A program made the translations under genes and the position numbers. From Syngnathus acus (taxonomy: Eukaryota > Chordata > Actinopteri > Syngnathiformes > Syngnathidae), in contig NC_051095.1 of assembly GCF_901709675.1 (NCBI RefSeq), positions 14,275,456-14,339,455 of the forward strand: 64,000 nt of DNA, given 5' to 3'. Positions 25,001 through 37,071 of this stretch are shown one piece after another; the first letter of the stretch is position 1; every line of letters begins with the position of its first letter. The notes beneath the pieces are model-generated. The model did no database searches. It was given only the letters and a program-made list of their open reading frames with translations, and was not told the DNA's origin.

Positions 25001-27380
25001 TAGACAGAAGCCCAGCCACCCTCATTTGTCACAGGCTTCTGGGTTTGATGCAAAGCCCCCCTCGAGCACTTGTTGCTTAAGTCTAATCCTGCAGTAGACC
25101 AGGCGAGTCGCTCTGCTCAGTCGTCCCCACTCTTCGTCGTCATGGCTCATGATTTCGCTCTCATTTGATGTTTAAATGAAATCCCTGACTTAGTTGAATG
25201 GCAGGCCCATTGTTGGCACATTATTCCCTCCGAAGGCAAGTGAGAGAAGAACGTGACTGGAGTTATTTGTCTAGTAAATACGAGCCATTGAGGATTTTGA
25301 CAGTCTTGGGTGGTGCACCAGAATGGCTTAAAGAGTGAATGACACTTGCATGTAAGATGTATCTTGATAGCCATTCATATTGTTTCCAAAGATACTAGCA
25401 CATTTGCTCAAATTCAGTTTTGTTTTGGTAGAAAGGTACCTTAAGAAGCAGAAAATGATAGCCCTCATTTAAGATAGAAAAGCACAATTGCTTCAGTGAC
25501 ACTAGGCCCTAAGGGAAAATAACAAAGCAGTAATTGTTTTCTAATGCTGCTCTTTTCATGAAGAAAATAGAGATATCAGAGGCAGTATTCAAATGGTTTA
25601 TTTAAAGAGCCAGGATTGTTCTTCCCTAAATGAGATGAAGGGTGTTTGACCTTCAAATTTCAGGTCCAGGCCAAATAATATAGAGTAACGTCAATTAAAC
25701 CATTACAGGGCATTTACGTAAGTGCTGTGACGGACAACTTGAATTACAGATATAAGAAGGTTATCCAAAGATGGGGTTCAAGCTATGGTCTTGGATTTTA
25801 GCATGTGCGTATGGAATGAACGGTGGTTGACTATAGTCTGTTTTTGTGTGGCTCTAAATTTCCTTAACAGGTTCTCTCCATTGACTAGCCGCAGGGACGG
25901 CTGGGTCTCTGTGACTACGGCCCTCCCTCCTCCACCCAGCATTATCACGCCAATGATAAAACCATCTTATCGACTGCTTTTGCACGCTTGGAAGCAATTA
26001 AGCGCTTCATTATGCAGATTAAGTCTATTAATTGCCTCACGTTTGCTAATTGATTACAAGATACTGCTATAAGCACGACACATGGGTCGCCTTATTCGAA
26101 AGGAGCATCTTAAAGCGTGCCATTTATGAACAGATTAATGACAACAAATGACACAGTGAGCTGTTTCGCCAGCGAGTCACTTTGCACTCAACTTGGCAAA
26201 TTTTCCAGTGCAAGATAGAAAAGATGGAACGAGGTTGCTAATTAAAATGAATGTGTGGCAGTCCGAAAGACTAACAGTTACAAACAGCAATCTGATTGTA
26301 GTCAACAGAGAAATCTCCATTAATTGGCAAAATGAAAATCATCAATCACCCATAGGTGCAGCACAGACTGTATCTTGTCAGACTCACTCAGTGTGGGGGC
26401 TGCAGCATGATGTGCTTGTTCAATGTGAATCGAATCACATTGAAAAAGAACATTTGTTTTCTTCTCTCCTTCCCTACGCAACTTTGTTTTCCACCACATG
26501 AGCTTTCAGTTTGACAGTCTTTGTTTTTTTTCGGGGATATTTTTTCCCCTCATTGTCACTATTTTCAGACTAAGGATTGGCTGGCATTCTGTGCCAGTCA
26601 AGGCTAGGATGCAATTGTCAGAAATCATTGTTGAGTTTGAAGCCTTCCCAGGACATTGTGTTGACAACATGTGCCGAAAGGCTTGTTATTCCATAAGGCT
26701 GCGTTTCTTTCAATCAAAAGCATTGGCACTGCGCACCTTGTTGATGTTGTTGTATTAATAAAACATTTCTCCCGTTGATTCAAATACTGACAGAGATCTT
26801 TGCAGTCTTAAGTGGGAGAATTTTGCTCTTTGTTCTGAAACAGACAAATGACATGATGTGAACGCAAGGCCACCGTATTGTAGAGCTTGTAATTTGAGTC
26901 AAACGTTGGGGTTCTCATAACATCTCAGTCTCTAAAGTTTACATCATCTAAACCAGTCTTTGGTCACTGTATCACACTTGCAAACGTGCTGTTTGTATTA
27001 AGATAGCAATTGTCTGGTTTCAGTTACTGTACTGTACTTTAATATCATCATTGTATAACCTTGGGAAGTGCTGGATTCCAAGATACCGGCCTTTTATCGG
27101 GATGGCGAATAGATAGAATTTATTTTTTCTGTTGGCAATCATCCTACAAACAAGTGTATGAATGTCTTTTGTTACTAGGAGAAATGCTTTTTGTTTTGAT
27201 GGCGCCATGGTAACATTGTCGCTTAAATATTGTACAGAGGCTGAGATCAACCAGAGTCAAATTCCCTGTTTGGCATGCACAAACTTGGTCAATAAAGCTG
27301 ATTCTGATGAGCTGAGCGGCAGTATTTAGTGAAGAAGATTGACATCCACAGAGATAAAGAAAGTGGTTATTAGAATAAAT

Positions 27381-27752
27381 CCATCCACCCATCCATCCAT
27401 TTTCTGAACCGCTTAGTCCCCACGGGGGTCGCAGGAGTGCTGTAGCCTATCCCAGCCGTCATCGGGCAGTAGGCGGGGGACACCCTGAACCGGTTGCCAG
27501 CCGATCGCAGGGCACACAGAGACAAACAACCATTTGCACTCGCACTCACACCTAGGGACAATTTGGAGTCTTCAATCGGCCTACCAAGCATGTTTTTGGG
27601 ATGTGGGAGGAAACCGGAGTGCCCGGAGAAAACCCACGCGGGCCCGGGGAGAACATGCAAACTCCACACAGGGAGGGCCGGAGGTGGAATCGAACCCGCA
27701 CCCTCCTAACTGTGAGGCGGACGTGCTACCCAGTGCCCCACCGAGCCGCCCC
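27381..27752 (-). mobile_element. tRNA-derived SINE (family A), copy 3
   Basis: A full-length copy on the - strand with the same head, B box, body and GGAT tail as copies 1 and 2. The 13-bp target duplication tattagaataaat is at 27368-27380 and 27753-27765. Sequence identity to copy 2 is visibly very high, including the CACTCCCGCGACCCC-type 3' segment, so insertion was recent. Confidence 0.92.
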
Positions 27753-29862
27753 TATTAGAATAAATGTCAAAGAATATTGTGAAACTCTGTGCTTTTTCGT
27801 GTTTTCAATTTGAAAACCACGCCACACGAAATCCAGGTGGGTGGAGCTGACCTCATACAGTGGAAACACACACACATGTTTCTAAACCATGTTCTTGCGG
27901 TACAAAGAGGGTGATGTGCTAGACATATCTCTTACCTGAACCAGCAGCCGACCTTGAATTGACTTTCTGTGATGAAGATTTATGCTTGATCCCTGAGCTT
28001 TTTGTCTTGATGCCTTGTAGAATTCCATCCCCGTCTAAGAACACTGTTTGAAAGTACAGAGACCATAGATCTCCTTCTCTGATGAACTTTTCTTTTTACC
28101 ACCCACAATTCTGGGCCATGACTTTCAAGGGCAGCTGTGTTCTTGGTTAGAAGTCATACAAAAATATTGTGAGATGGATGGACGGACGGACATATTTTTT
28201 TTACCTCTTCCCTCTGAACACTAACAACCCCACCCACGTACACGTACCATTCCACGGCACTTTTTGTAGTGGAGGTCTGAAATGTCCCAGTTTTCTGGAG
28301 GAGTCTATCAACATCCTTTTCAGTTTGTAGTCATTAAGACACATGATGTTGACAATAGGGAGAAGAAAAAAAAAACATGCACCAGCGTAGTGGAGGTGTG
28401 CCTGGTGGGAAAATGGCTTCGTCATTGTGTTTAGGGTTATTTAGGAGACAGCATTGTACAAACGTGTATACAGCAAATGGCTGGCAGGCAGTACAGAACA
28501 AGCCATTTTTTCATAGAAGTGATTAAAATGATTGAGGACAAGGGTAAAGTCATTCATCTTTCAGCAAGGTGACGCGGGACATTCCGTATGGTGGACTTTT
28601 GTCGCCTCCGTACATGTAAGCGTCTGTGTGTGTGTATGTGTGTCAAATGTGGAACGTGAAGTGGTGAAAAAGGAATAACACAGAGGCATATAGCCACAGG
28701 GTCGCATGTGCTTTTTTTTTAACTATCTGAACAGACAAGCAAATGTTTCTTATCCACTCCATGTTTTCATTTGACCTTCAGGACAATTACCAATTCGTGT
28801 GTGATGTTTGTTTTGCTTATACTTAAAAAAAATTTCAACACCGTGCTTTGAGTGGATGTAGAGCTATGGGTGGGACAAACATTCTGTCACATTCTAACGA
28901 TACACAAGTGTAAAACAATGGTATTGTGGCTATCAAAGTATGCACACAGACAATTTCAACTTTTTCATATGATGTGAAGCACAGTCTTTTAAAGATTGTC
29001 TATTTTTAAAGTTATGTTTCCCAATGCTTTTTTTGGTCTTGTATCCACACATAACTTTGATTTCTGGTCTCAGAAGACTGACCATTGGGAAAACTAGCCA
29101 GGTCCAATGCTTTCTCAAACTCCGTAAAGTGTAAAAAGGTTAAAAAAAAGAAGAAGAGAAAATAACCACGTTTTTTCTCATATGACATATGCAGGGAACT
29201 GTTATTGTGTGCAACAGTTTCCTGCCTTTATTGTTGCTGATTACTTTAATCATCCATTCGTCTTTGTTCTGTATTGGTTGTCCTCATTAGCATCGTGGTG
29301 GTAAGTGGTAAGCTACACCACACAGCATAGTGACCGGAGGGTTAGCATGTCTGCCTCACAGTTCTAGGGTTCTGGGTTTTAATCTCATGAGTGTTGAGGT
29401 TTTATGTTCTCTTCATGTTTGTGTGCATTTTCTCCTCCCACATTCCAAAAACATGCATGCAAGGTTCATTGAAGACTTTGAATTGTCCAGGTGTAAATGT
29501 GAGCGTGAATGGTTGTCTAAATCAGGGGTCCGCAACCTTTTTGACTCAAAGAGCCATTTGGGACCGCCCCCCAATGAAAAGAAAGCACCTGGAGCCACAA
29601 CCCATTTTGACATCATTATATATATTATGCATGTATATATTATGCTATGTACAAAAAACTATTGCATTTATGAAAATGAAATCAACGAACTGCTGCAGAG
29701 AACACATAATTTTATTTCTGCATGTAACAAAAAGCATTTTACACTTGGTTGATGCTTAATTTCAAATAAAATACCCGATGTCTATTTGAGTCCTCGTATT
29801 TAAGAAATAAAAATCCAAACTTACCCAACCCACTGAACAAAAAATGCAAACAGCCTGCAGTC

Positions 29863-30666
29863 TAGGGATGGGCGGATCGATACCAAAATATCGATATATC
29901 GATCCAGGCTGCTCATTTTTGAGTATCGATCTCCCTAGCTAAAATATCGATACTTACAATTATTTAATTATATTTTTCCTCATTTTTTTCTGCTCCAATT
30001 TGACGACTTGCACTCGTGCTAGCACTACTTTTCCTTCCGCCTGCTGCACCGGCGTGTCCTGCTCTGCTCTGCTCCCGCCCCCTTTTCTCACAAGCCAAGC
30101 CCTCCTCCTCCGCCCCCCCCCGTTCCAATCCAAACAAACACAAACAAGCATGGCCACGGCGGCGGCCCAGTCCGAACGCAAGAGAAGTCTGGTTTGGGGA
30201 TATTATATTTTACTTAATAACGAGGCAAAATGTGAAATATGTCACAAAACAATTAAATATTGTGGCAACACCACAAACTTGGTTAATAATTCATGTACAT
30301 GACGTAATACTTTTTTCTACAAAATTCAATAGATGACTCTCCAAGAGCAAGATTCAAGATTCAAGAGTTTTTATTCGCCATGTTTGAGCGTGCCAAACAA
30401 GGAATTTGACTTCGGTAAAACACACCCTCTGTTCAACATATAGCAAGTATCATTTGCAGTGAAACACCTGCTGTAGTATACAAATGTGCAGGTCAATAGT
30501 CACATGTAAGGCACAAAATATTGATGCAGCATGCCACTGCATTTAAAAAAAAATTTTGGCGGGAAATTACACTTCCGGTATCGATATCGGATCGATATCG
30601 GGTATTTTGGGCAGGAAATACTTGGTATCGGATCGATTCCAAAATCATTGGTATCGCCCATCCCTA
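29863..30666 (+). mobile_element. Second hAT element, internally deleted, with BED-finger remnant
   Basis: Terminal inverted repeats TAGGGATGGGCG and CGCCCATCCCTA are flanked by an exact 8-bp duplication, ctgcagtc, at 29855-29862 and 30667-30674. ATCGAT-rich subterminal repeats (GATATCGATCC-like) lie at both ends. An open frame ending at 30302 includes SLVWGYYILLNNEAKCEICH and then NTTNLVNNS, the start of a BED zinc finger (W/Y aromatic, C-x2-C). The frame then stops and no catalytic core follows. It is an autonomous-derived but deleted copy. Confidence 0.85.
30340..30500. mobile_element. LINE-like 3' fragment inside the second hAT
   Basis: A repeated GATTCAAGATTCAAGAG motif followed by TTTTTATTCGCCATG resembles the 3' tail and terminal sequence of fish non-LTR retrotransposons read in reverse. 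It interrupts the hAT sequence downstream of the BED finger. The limits and family are uncertain. Confidence 0.4.
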
Positions 30667-33157
30667 CTGCAGTCACCTGTCCTCTTATTTATGAGATAAA
30701 AATCCAAACTTATCCAAATATTATCCACCAGCACTGAACGAACAATGCAAACAAAAAAAATGCGCAGTCTGCTTCTGTCCCATCGCGTTTACTGGAGTGT
30801 GCAGCCAGTTATCCTCCTGAATTAAAAAAAAGGACTACTTCACTTAAGATATAGTTATCACGCTGGTAGTGTGCTGGAAAAACGCCGGCTGCCAGACGTG
30901 AGGGACGCCAGGAATTCGAATGTCGCACATCGGCGGATGTGACGCATATTTTGAGCGGTAAAAATATTAAAAACGTTTAATTTTAATGTTACAAGTTTAC
31001 CATAATCTTCAAATTCAGAATTATATTTTAAAATGAACAAACTAAAATAAAATTTAATTTGTATAAAATACTCATTTTCCAAAGTCACAGGGAGCCACAA
31101 GAGAAGGATGAAAGAGCCACTTGTGGCTCCGGAGCCATGGGTTGCCAACCTATGGTCTATATGTACCCACCCACGACCCTACCTCTCGCCCAAAATCAGC
31201 TGGTATAGACTCTACATCTCTCATGACCCTATTGAGGACAAGCACTATAGAAAATTGGAGGGTATTATTTCATACCTTACAATTATGATGTCAACGGCAT
31301 TGGAATAGCTTAATTCCGTAGCCTTATTGGCAAAACATAACAACTCATAGATGTGAACTGATTACCAGAGGCCAATTAGCATCGGTTGCCTTGTGAAAGT
31401 ATCTATTTGAAGGGTGTAGCTTCATGCCCCCCCCCCCGTCATTCTCTCACCCTCCTTCCATTGGCTTGCCTTCCCATCAAGTGCTCTAATCTCCCGAATG
31501 CCATCCAGCCTCGCTGTTCATCCCCCTGCCTTCAGGATTGGTTTCACACAGTGATCCCCTCACTGACCAGACAGGCGACTGAACAATTAACCTCCAAGGC
31601 TGACCCGAAATATCTCAGACCTTCTCACTTCGCCGTTCTTATTGGTCTCTAATAGATTTCCAACAGGAGAAGAAAAAAAAGCAGATTGAATTTCACCTGG
31701 CCAGCCCTTAGGCTCTTTGCAGAAACACTGTTTGGCTTGTTGGTATTCTCCCCTCGCTAAAGAGCAATACAATTGTGACGGCTCTACAGGATGTAGAACG
31801 GGCTAGGCTAGTGAGTGCCAATGTGTTAATAATAGCAGTAGACATTGTGGCATTGGACCGATTGTTCTGCAGATTGCGTCTACATCTCCATCCTGGTAAA
31901 ACCTTCTACTTCAGTTATAGTGCTAATAGAACAAAAGCACTCTGATGGAACCAATTTGACTTAAAACTGTATTCCTCCTTAGATTGATTAGTCCCTGTGG
32001 TATTTATTGTCACTTTAGCCTCCAATGCGGCATCTTTCCAATTCTATCCATTCAAGCATTTTTCACTCACACCAATTCATTTATCAATGCCAGGATGCTT
32101 TTTGCTGCCTACATATTATGCTAATGTGTAGGAGTGTGCTTTGATTGTATTGATAGTTGAAGACATGCATATTGTAGCCACTAAGGTAATGAATGACTCA
32201 AAACTCACCCAGTCCAACATATCCACTAATAGATCTCCGGGGAGGTATCATAATCCCTCAACAATATCTTCTTATCATATTACAAGTGAACTATGTGCAA
32301 AATAGGAGTTCACCATCCGCAAATGAATACTAAGCCTCATACTGAGCTTTAAGCTTATTAGGCTTCATGGCAAACACAACGGCTTCAAGTATTGTCTGCG
32401 ATGCAAGGCTGATGAGGGCTGATCATGCGCTCTGATACTAGTTTGTTCCTAAACCCTGCGCAAAACAATGGATGATCTGCTTTTATTTTTCCCCAGGCAC
32501 TAATTGCAATCACGGGCAGGGATTACACACTGTGCCATGACGGTAAATACACTTTGTAATCTTTTGCTTCAAGTGCTTTTGTCATCACAAGAGGGAGCTT
32601 GTCGGGGGCCAATTGAATGTCTGACGTCTTTTCTCGGCGTAGATTCGAGATTAGTGGTAATGCTCATCCTGTCCATGAAGGTGATACACTTTGCAAAAGA
32701 TGAGCCGCCCTTATCTCTTTCGCATTGCTGGTCGTCCCTCACCCATCTATTACTGTGATTCCTTGTCACTCTCTCATCTTGGCTGTCCAGGCGCTTATCT
32801 CCATCCCGTTCCCTCACAATGGCGAAGGCCTAAAGACACTCGGTAACTTTTCCTCAAGATTCCAAAGGATGGCGATATTACGAATGAGCAGATTAACACA
32901 TGGTCCGTCGTTTTTGGATTAACAGCCCCTTTATTGTCTTATCATAACAAGTCCATCCATGAGCTAAAAAGACATTTATTGTTTTATATTCAATAGAGTG
33001 TGGTTGTGCATCTCAATTGAATAGACTATTGATTTTGGACGACACACAGCTTAATGAGGTGGTGATATCTTACATTAAGGATCACATCAGTTCCTTTCAG
33101 GTGCTCTACCAAATTTGCAGACTTTAAACAAAAACCCAGAGAGTTTTATAAGGCTTT

Positions 33158-33192
33158 GCAAACATGGATCAAAGAGTTTGATCCATGTTTGC
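33158..33192. repeat. Perfect 16-bp hairpin with 3-base loop
   Basis: gcaaacatggatcaaa (33158-33173), loop gag, then the exact reverse complement (33177-33192). No mobile-element context was recognised around it. Confidence 0.85.
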
Positions 33193-34823
33193 TTCACTCT
33201 GCTAATAATTAGTGCACCATCACACTTCCAATAGATGTCTACATTTATATTTTAATGGCCAATATAGTTCATTTTCCAGTTCAGTACCACCGTCCACTCG
33301 CAACCGCAAGGTTAACCTGTATGGACTTAAGTTGGCCTGCATTGCATCCAGTTAAGAATAATAATGCGTATTCACCAATTGTCACCATTTTCATCTCCAA
33401 AGAGTGGCCCAGTTTATTTGGAGACGCCACTCAAGCAAGCCGCAATGTAATGCAGAGTAGAGAAACAAACTGCCAAATGCATAATTACATAGGTGGAGGA
33501 GGAAAAAGTCATAGATCCTTGCACATTTATTGCTAAACCTAACCCTATACACACACTGACAGTACTGCTATCTCTTCTTCATGAGAGAAAACAGGGTGTG
33601 GTGGATAAGAGCCGTGGACATCTGGGGTTGCTCTATTTTACGGGTTTGTCTGTGGTTTCCTTCCTTGTGTGCAAGGGGAAGGAGGCTGTAACAAGGTGCC
33701 GCTCCACAGGTGGGAGTTGTGTTTAGTGGTGGCATTGATTTTATAAAAGGTTGCTCAGTGGGTAGGCCAGGTAGGCCCGTCAGCCTTAGCTAGCACTAAG
33801 TGAAGCTAATAGCCTCGGTATCTTTCCAAGAATATTCTTTAGATTTTGTGTTTTATTTAGTTGCGCTATGTATGGATTTGCATCAAGGCTTTTATAGGGG
33901 CATCAAATGACGTTATCATTTGATTTAGTTTTGAGATGTTAGCACCACTTGACAGTAGCTTAAGCACCATGCAGAGATGAAAGCTAAGAAAAGGAAGCAG
34001 TGGCACTGAAAGACAACTAGATTGACAGTTTTGCTTGCTTCTTTTGACAAATGGTTACAGTTATAACAAATGACGCATGTCACAACTGTGGAACAAAGGT
34101 GAATAATAGTAGGAGGAGTGAAGAAGTGATTGAGAGAGCGTCACTGAAACCCAACACGCATGGGAGTCAGCGATAGAGCACCGGCATTCCTGACAATTTA
34201 GCAAGACTTCATGCAAACACTATAATCGACTCACCACCATTCACCCGTCTAAGACCTAAATTATAGATATGTGTGATCAATACTAACAATAAGAGGAAGA
34301 CACTGCTCAGAGCGATAGACCTTTTGAGAATTGTAAAGGAGATGCGTTAGCCAGTCGGTTAACAGGAACAAATCCTAATCTTGTTTGCTAGAGTGTTGGA
34401 GTAAACAAACTGACACATTTTTTTGCCGGAGCAAGCCTCGTTTCACCTATTTGGGAATTTGGCAGACCACTCTGCACCAGGGTGGGTGTCCTGGTGTACT
34501 AAGGGTTGATATATGCCTGGCTCGCTGCACCTGGGAATTTTGTGGCTGAAGGTAGACTAAACTTTAGACCTGCTGAAGCCATGTCTAACTGTCGTTACAG
34601 GTCATGTAATGCGATTTTGGTGAATTTGATCGTTGCACAGGCAGACAGATCGTCTGTGTGGGGAATGTCGTAAAATTTCTCTTATGACAATAGGTTGAAT
34701 CGGTTGGAATATTATTAACACATTTATTTAATTATTAAATTCACCCTCCTAGCTGTGGCACAGCTATGTGAGAAATCGGTATGTCATAAACAGACAGTTC
34801 CTTACAAACATTCTATTATTAAT

Positions 34824-35126
34824 CTCAGTGGCCTAGTGGTAGAGTGTCCGCCCTGAGACTGGAAGGTTGTGGGTTCAAACCCCGGCCGGGTCATACCAAA
34901 GACTATAAAAATGGGACCCATTGCCTCCCTGCTTGGCACTCAGCATTAAGGGTTGGAATTGGGGGGTTAGATCACCAACTGATTCCCGAGCGCGGCACCG
35001 CTGCTGCTCACTGCTCCCCTCTCCCCCAGGGGATGGATTAAAATCACACGGGGGTGGGTTAAATGCAGAGGACAAATTTCACCACACCCAGGTGTGTGTG
35101 ACGATCATTGGGACTTTAACTTTAAC
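34824..35126 (+). mobile_element. tRNA-derived SINE (family B), full copy
   Basis: The tRNA-like head has a consensus A box (TGGCCTAGTGG) and a B box (GGTTCAAACCC). The body contains AAATGGGACCCATTGCCTCC, GATTCCCGAGCGCGGCACC, CCCCTCTCCCCCAGGGG and TTCACCACACCCAGGTGTGT. It ends in ATTGGGA(CTTTAA)2-like repeats. This is a well-known type of teleost SINE. A second copy begins at 63770 in the opposite orientation. No target duplication could be fixed. Confidence 0.85.
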
Positions 35127-37071
35127 TATGCACTTCAGTCTTCTACATCGACTCCAGCAAATCAGTTTCCTCTTCCACCATGTCAAGGACAGCTTCTGTT
35201 GTGGCAATTTCAAAGGGAATGAGAAGAGACTTTAATTGGTGGGAATCAATTGGCAGGCTGTGTTCACACCCACAACGGCGCAAAATGCCCGTTTTTAATT
35301 GCACCAAGTTGCGTGCATCTGTAAAAACACAAACACCCAGTTTAATGCACCCTTGTGCAGATTTAGAGTGCACTTCACACTAGACTTGGACTGGGCACAG
35401 AAAGAGAGCCCTCCTATCCAGAGGTGTAGAGTATCTTATCTAAGGCCTCATTGCTCTTCATTCGAGTGTAGTTTGACGTTGGAGGAGGGGCACTTACTGT
35501 GGGCTGTCATGGGGCTTTCTTTGCGATGGTAGCTCAATCATTTCCAAGTATAATATCTGTATTTACATATGTATTAGTTGGGAGTGTGTGTGTCAGCATG
35601 AAGACAGCTGCCAAGCATGCACATCTTTTCACATCGCAATTGGCAGTATTCTGTCACTCATTAGGCGCTCATCATTGGCAAAATCCATTTTCTGGGAGTA
35701 TACTTCTCACTTTTATCCCAGACTGCTGATTTTGTGACAGCGCCCTCTGTCCATCTGCTGGGACACACCACTAAACAAAAACAAAAAAGAGAAGGGAAAG
35801 ACAAATCCCAGGGTGATCACTTTATCTCACTCCTGATTGCCAGATAATTATCAGTTAATTATTTAGGGCTTTAAATTAATTGGCTAAAAATAGCCTCCGT
35901 GCCTGCGTGTTGCCAACGGAGACGGCTCCAATATTCCTTTCCCCACTCGTCTCTGCCTCTTGTGCTTAATCTTTGTCAGGCGCCGACATCAATGTAATCT
36001 AATAAAGGAGAGGAGGTTATCCCCTCTGTACATTAAGTCTAATTACTTAGCCATCATCACTTATTGTTTGAATTTCCCCATGACGTGAATTCTCTCTTTC
36101 TGCCAATTATGAGCGCAAAGTGCATGTCCAGTCCATCGTTCACTGAGCTCCACGGATATAAAAGAACATCAGCTTTTAACTGAGTCTGCACTTTTTTTAT
36201 TTACACTTAATAGGCAAAAGTATGTTTAGAAATGCCCACCAGCTCATTTCACAGGCTACTGTGTCTATTGATAATTTTATCAATGTTGTGTTACAACACT
36301 TAAAAAGTGTGTTGCATCTCATCTTAACTTCTCCGTTTACTCTTAGGACACTTCATTAAGCTGGAACAAGAAATGTCCTGCAAGTGGTCTCATAATGGGA
36401 TCCATTAGCTTCAGGAATCGAAACGTATCATCTACTTTTTTGTTTTTTTTTACTCCGCCCATGCACACGCATGCACACCCACTCACCCACACACACAAGA
36501 GCAAGGGACAAATAGGCTAACCTGCCCAATGAGTTTATGCTGCAGTAATGATAAGACTATTGAATGGTGCCGCACTGCTGGGCCACCGGTCCTACTCCGG
36601 AATGTGATCAATAGACTTCCTATATGCTCTATGTCCGTCTCACTTTAGTTTGCCATCTTTCTTCTATCACCACTTCCGCGGCTCTGTGAAGAGAAAACAT
36701 TGGCCAGCATTCATTATGAAGGAAATTGGATCACAATGTATTGCTCTATGGACTTTAAACCCAGTGAAAAGCACTCAATAAAAGACTTGGAAACTGAAAT
36801 TATCAACCCTAGATATTTGATTTGGCACACTAAATATGTTCCGTTGTGCTGTTGTTATCACAAGTTTCAGTTTGATAACCCAAAAAAAACACCTTGCATA
36901 AATGCTGGACAAGAAGATTTTATAAAATACTTGATATTCAAATGTTTTGTCCAGATTGTTGTGTGGTTTTTTATTTTGTTCTTATTACAGGATCTATTTT
37001 GAAGTCATTAAAATGCGGACCATATGTAATTTTTGTAGTTGTGGTAGTATTAGTTGTAGCATTAGTAATAG

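Larger units (their letters stand above)
29523..31154. mobile_element. hAT-type element inserted in the SINE
   Basis: Begins CAGGGGTCCGCAACC and ends GGTTGCCAACCTATG, imperfect inverted repeats of the fish hAT type. It is flanked by gtctaaat (29515-29522) and gtctatat (31155-31162), an 8-bp duplication with one change. Subterminal AAAGAGCC and AGAGCCAC motifs mirror each other at the two ends. It carries another hAT element inside (29863-30666). No transposase frame of its own survives. Confidence 0.8.
29321..31253 (+). mobile_element. Old family-A-like SINE split by a nested hAT insertion
   Basis: The left half (29321-29522) shows a worn tRNA-like head (GTTAGCATGTCTGCCTCACAG, GGTTCTGGGTTTTAATCTC) and body (CCAAAAACATGCATGCAAGG, GTGAATGGTTGTCTAAAT). 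The right half resumes after 31154 (GTCTATATGTACCC, CTCTCGCCC, AAAATCAGCTGG, GACCCTATTGAGGACAAGC, TAGAAAATTGGAGG), as expected for the 3' part of the same SINE. The two halves meet at the 8-bp duplication made by the hAT element. The SINE is far more diverged than the three family A copies, so it is the oldest layer. Confidence 0.75.
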
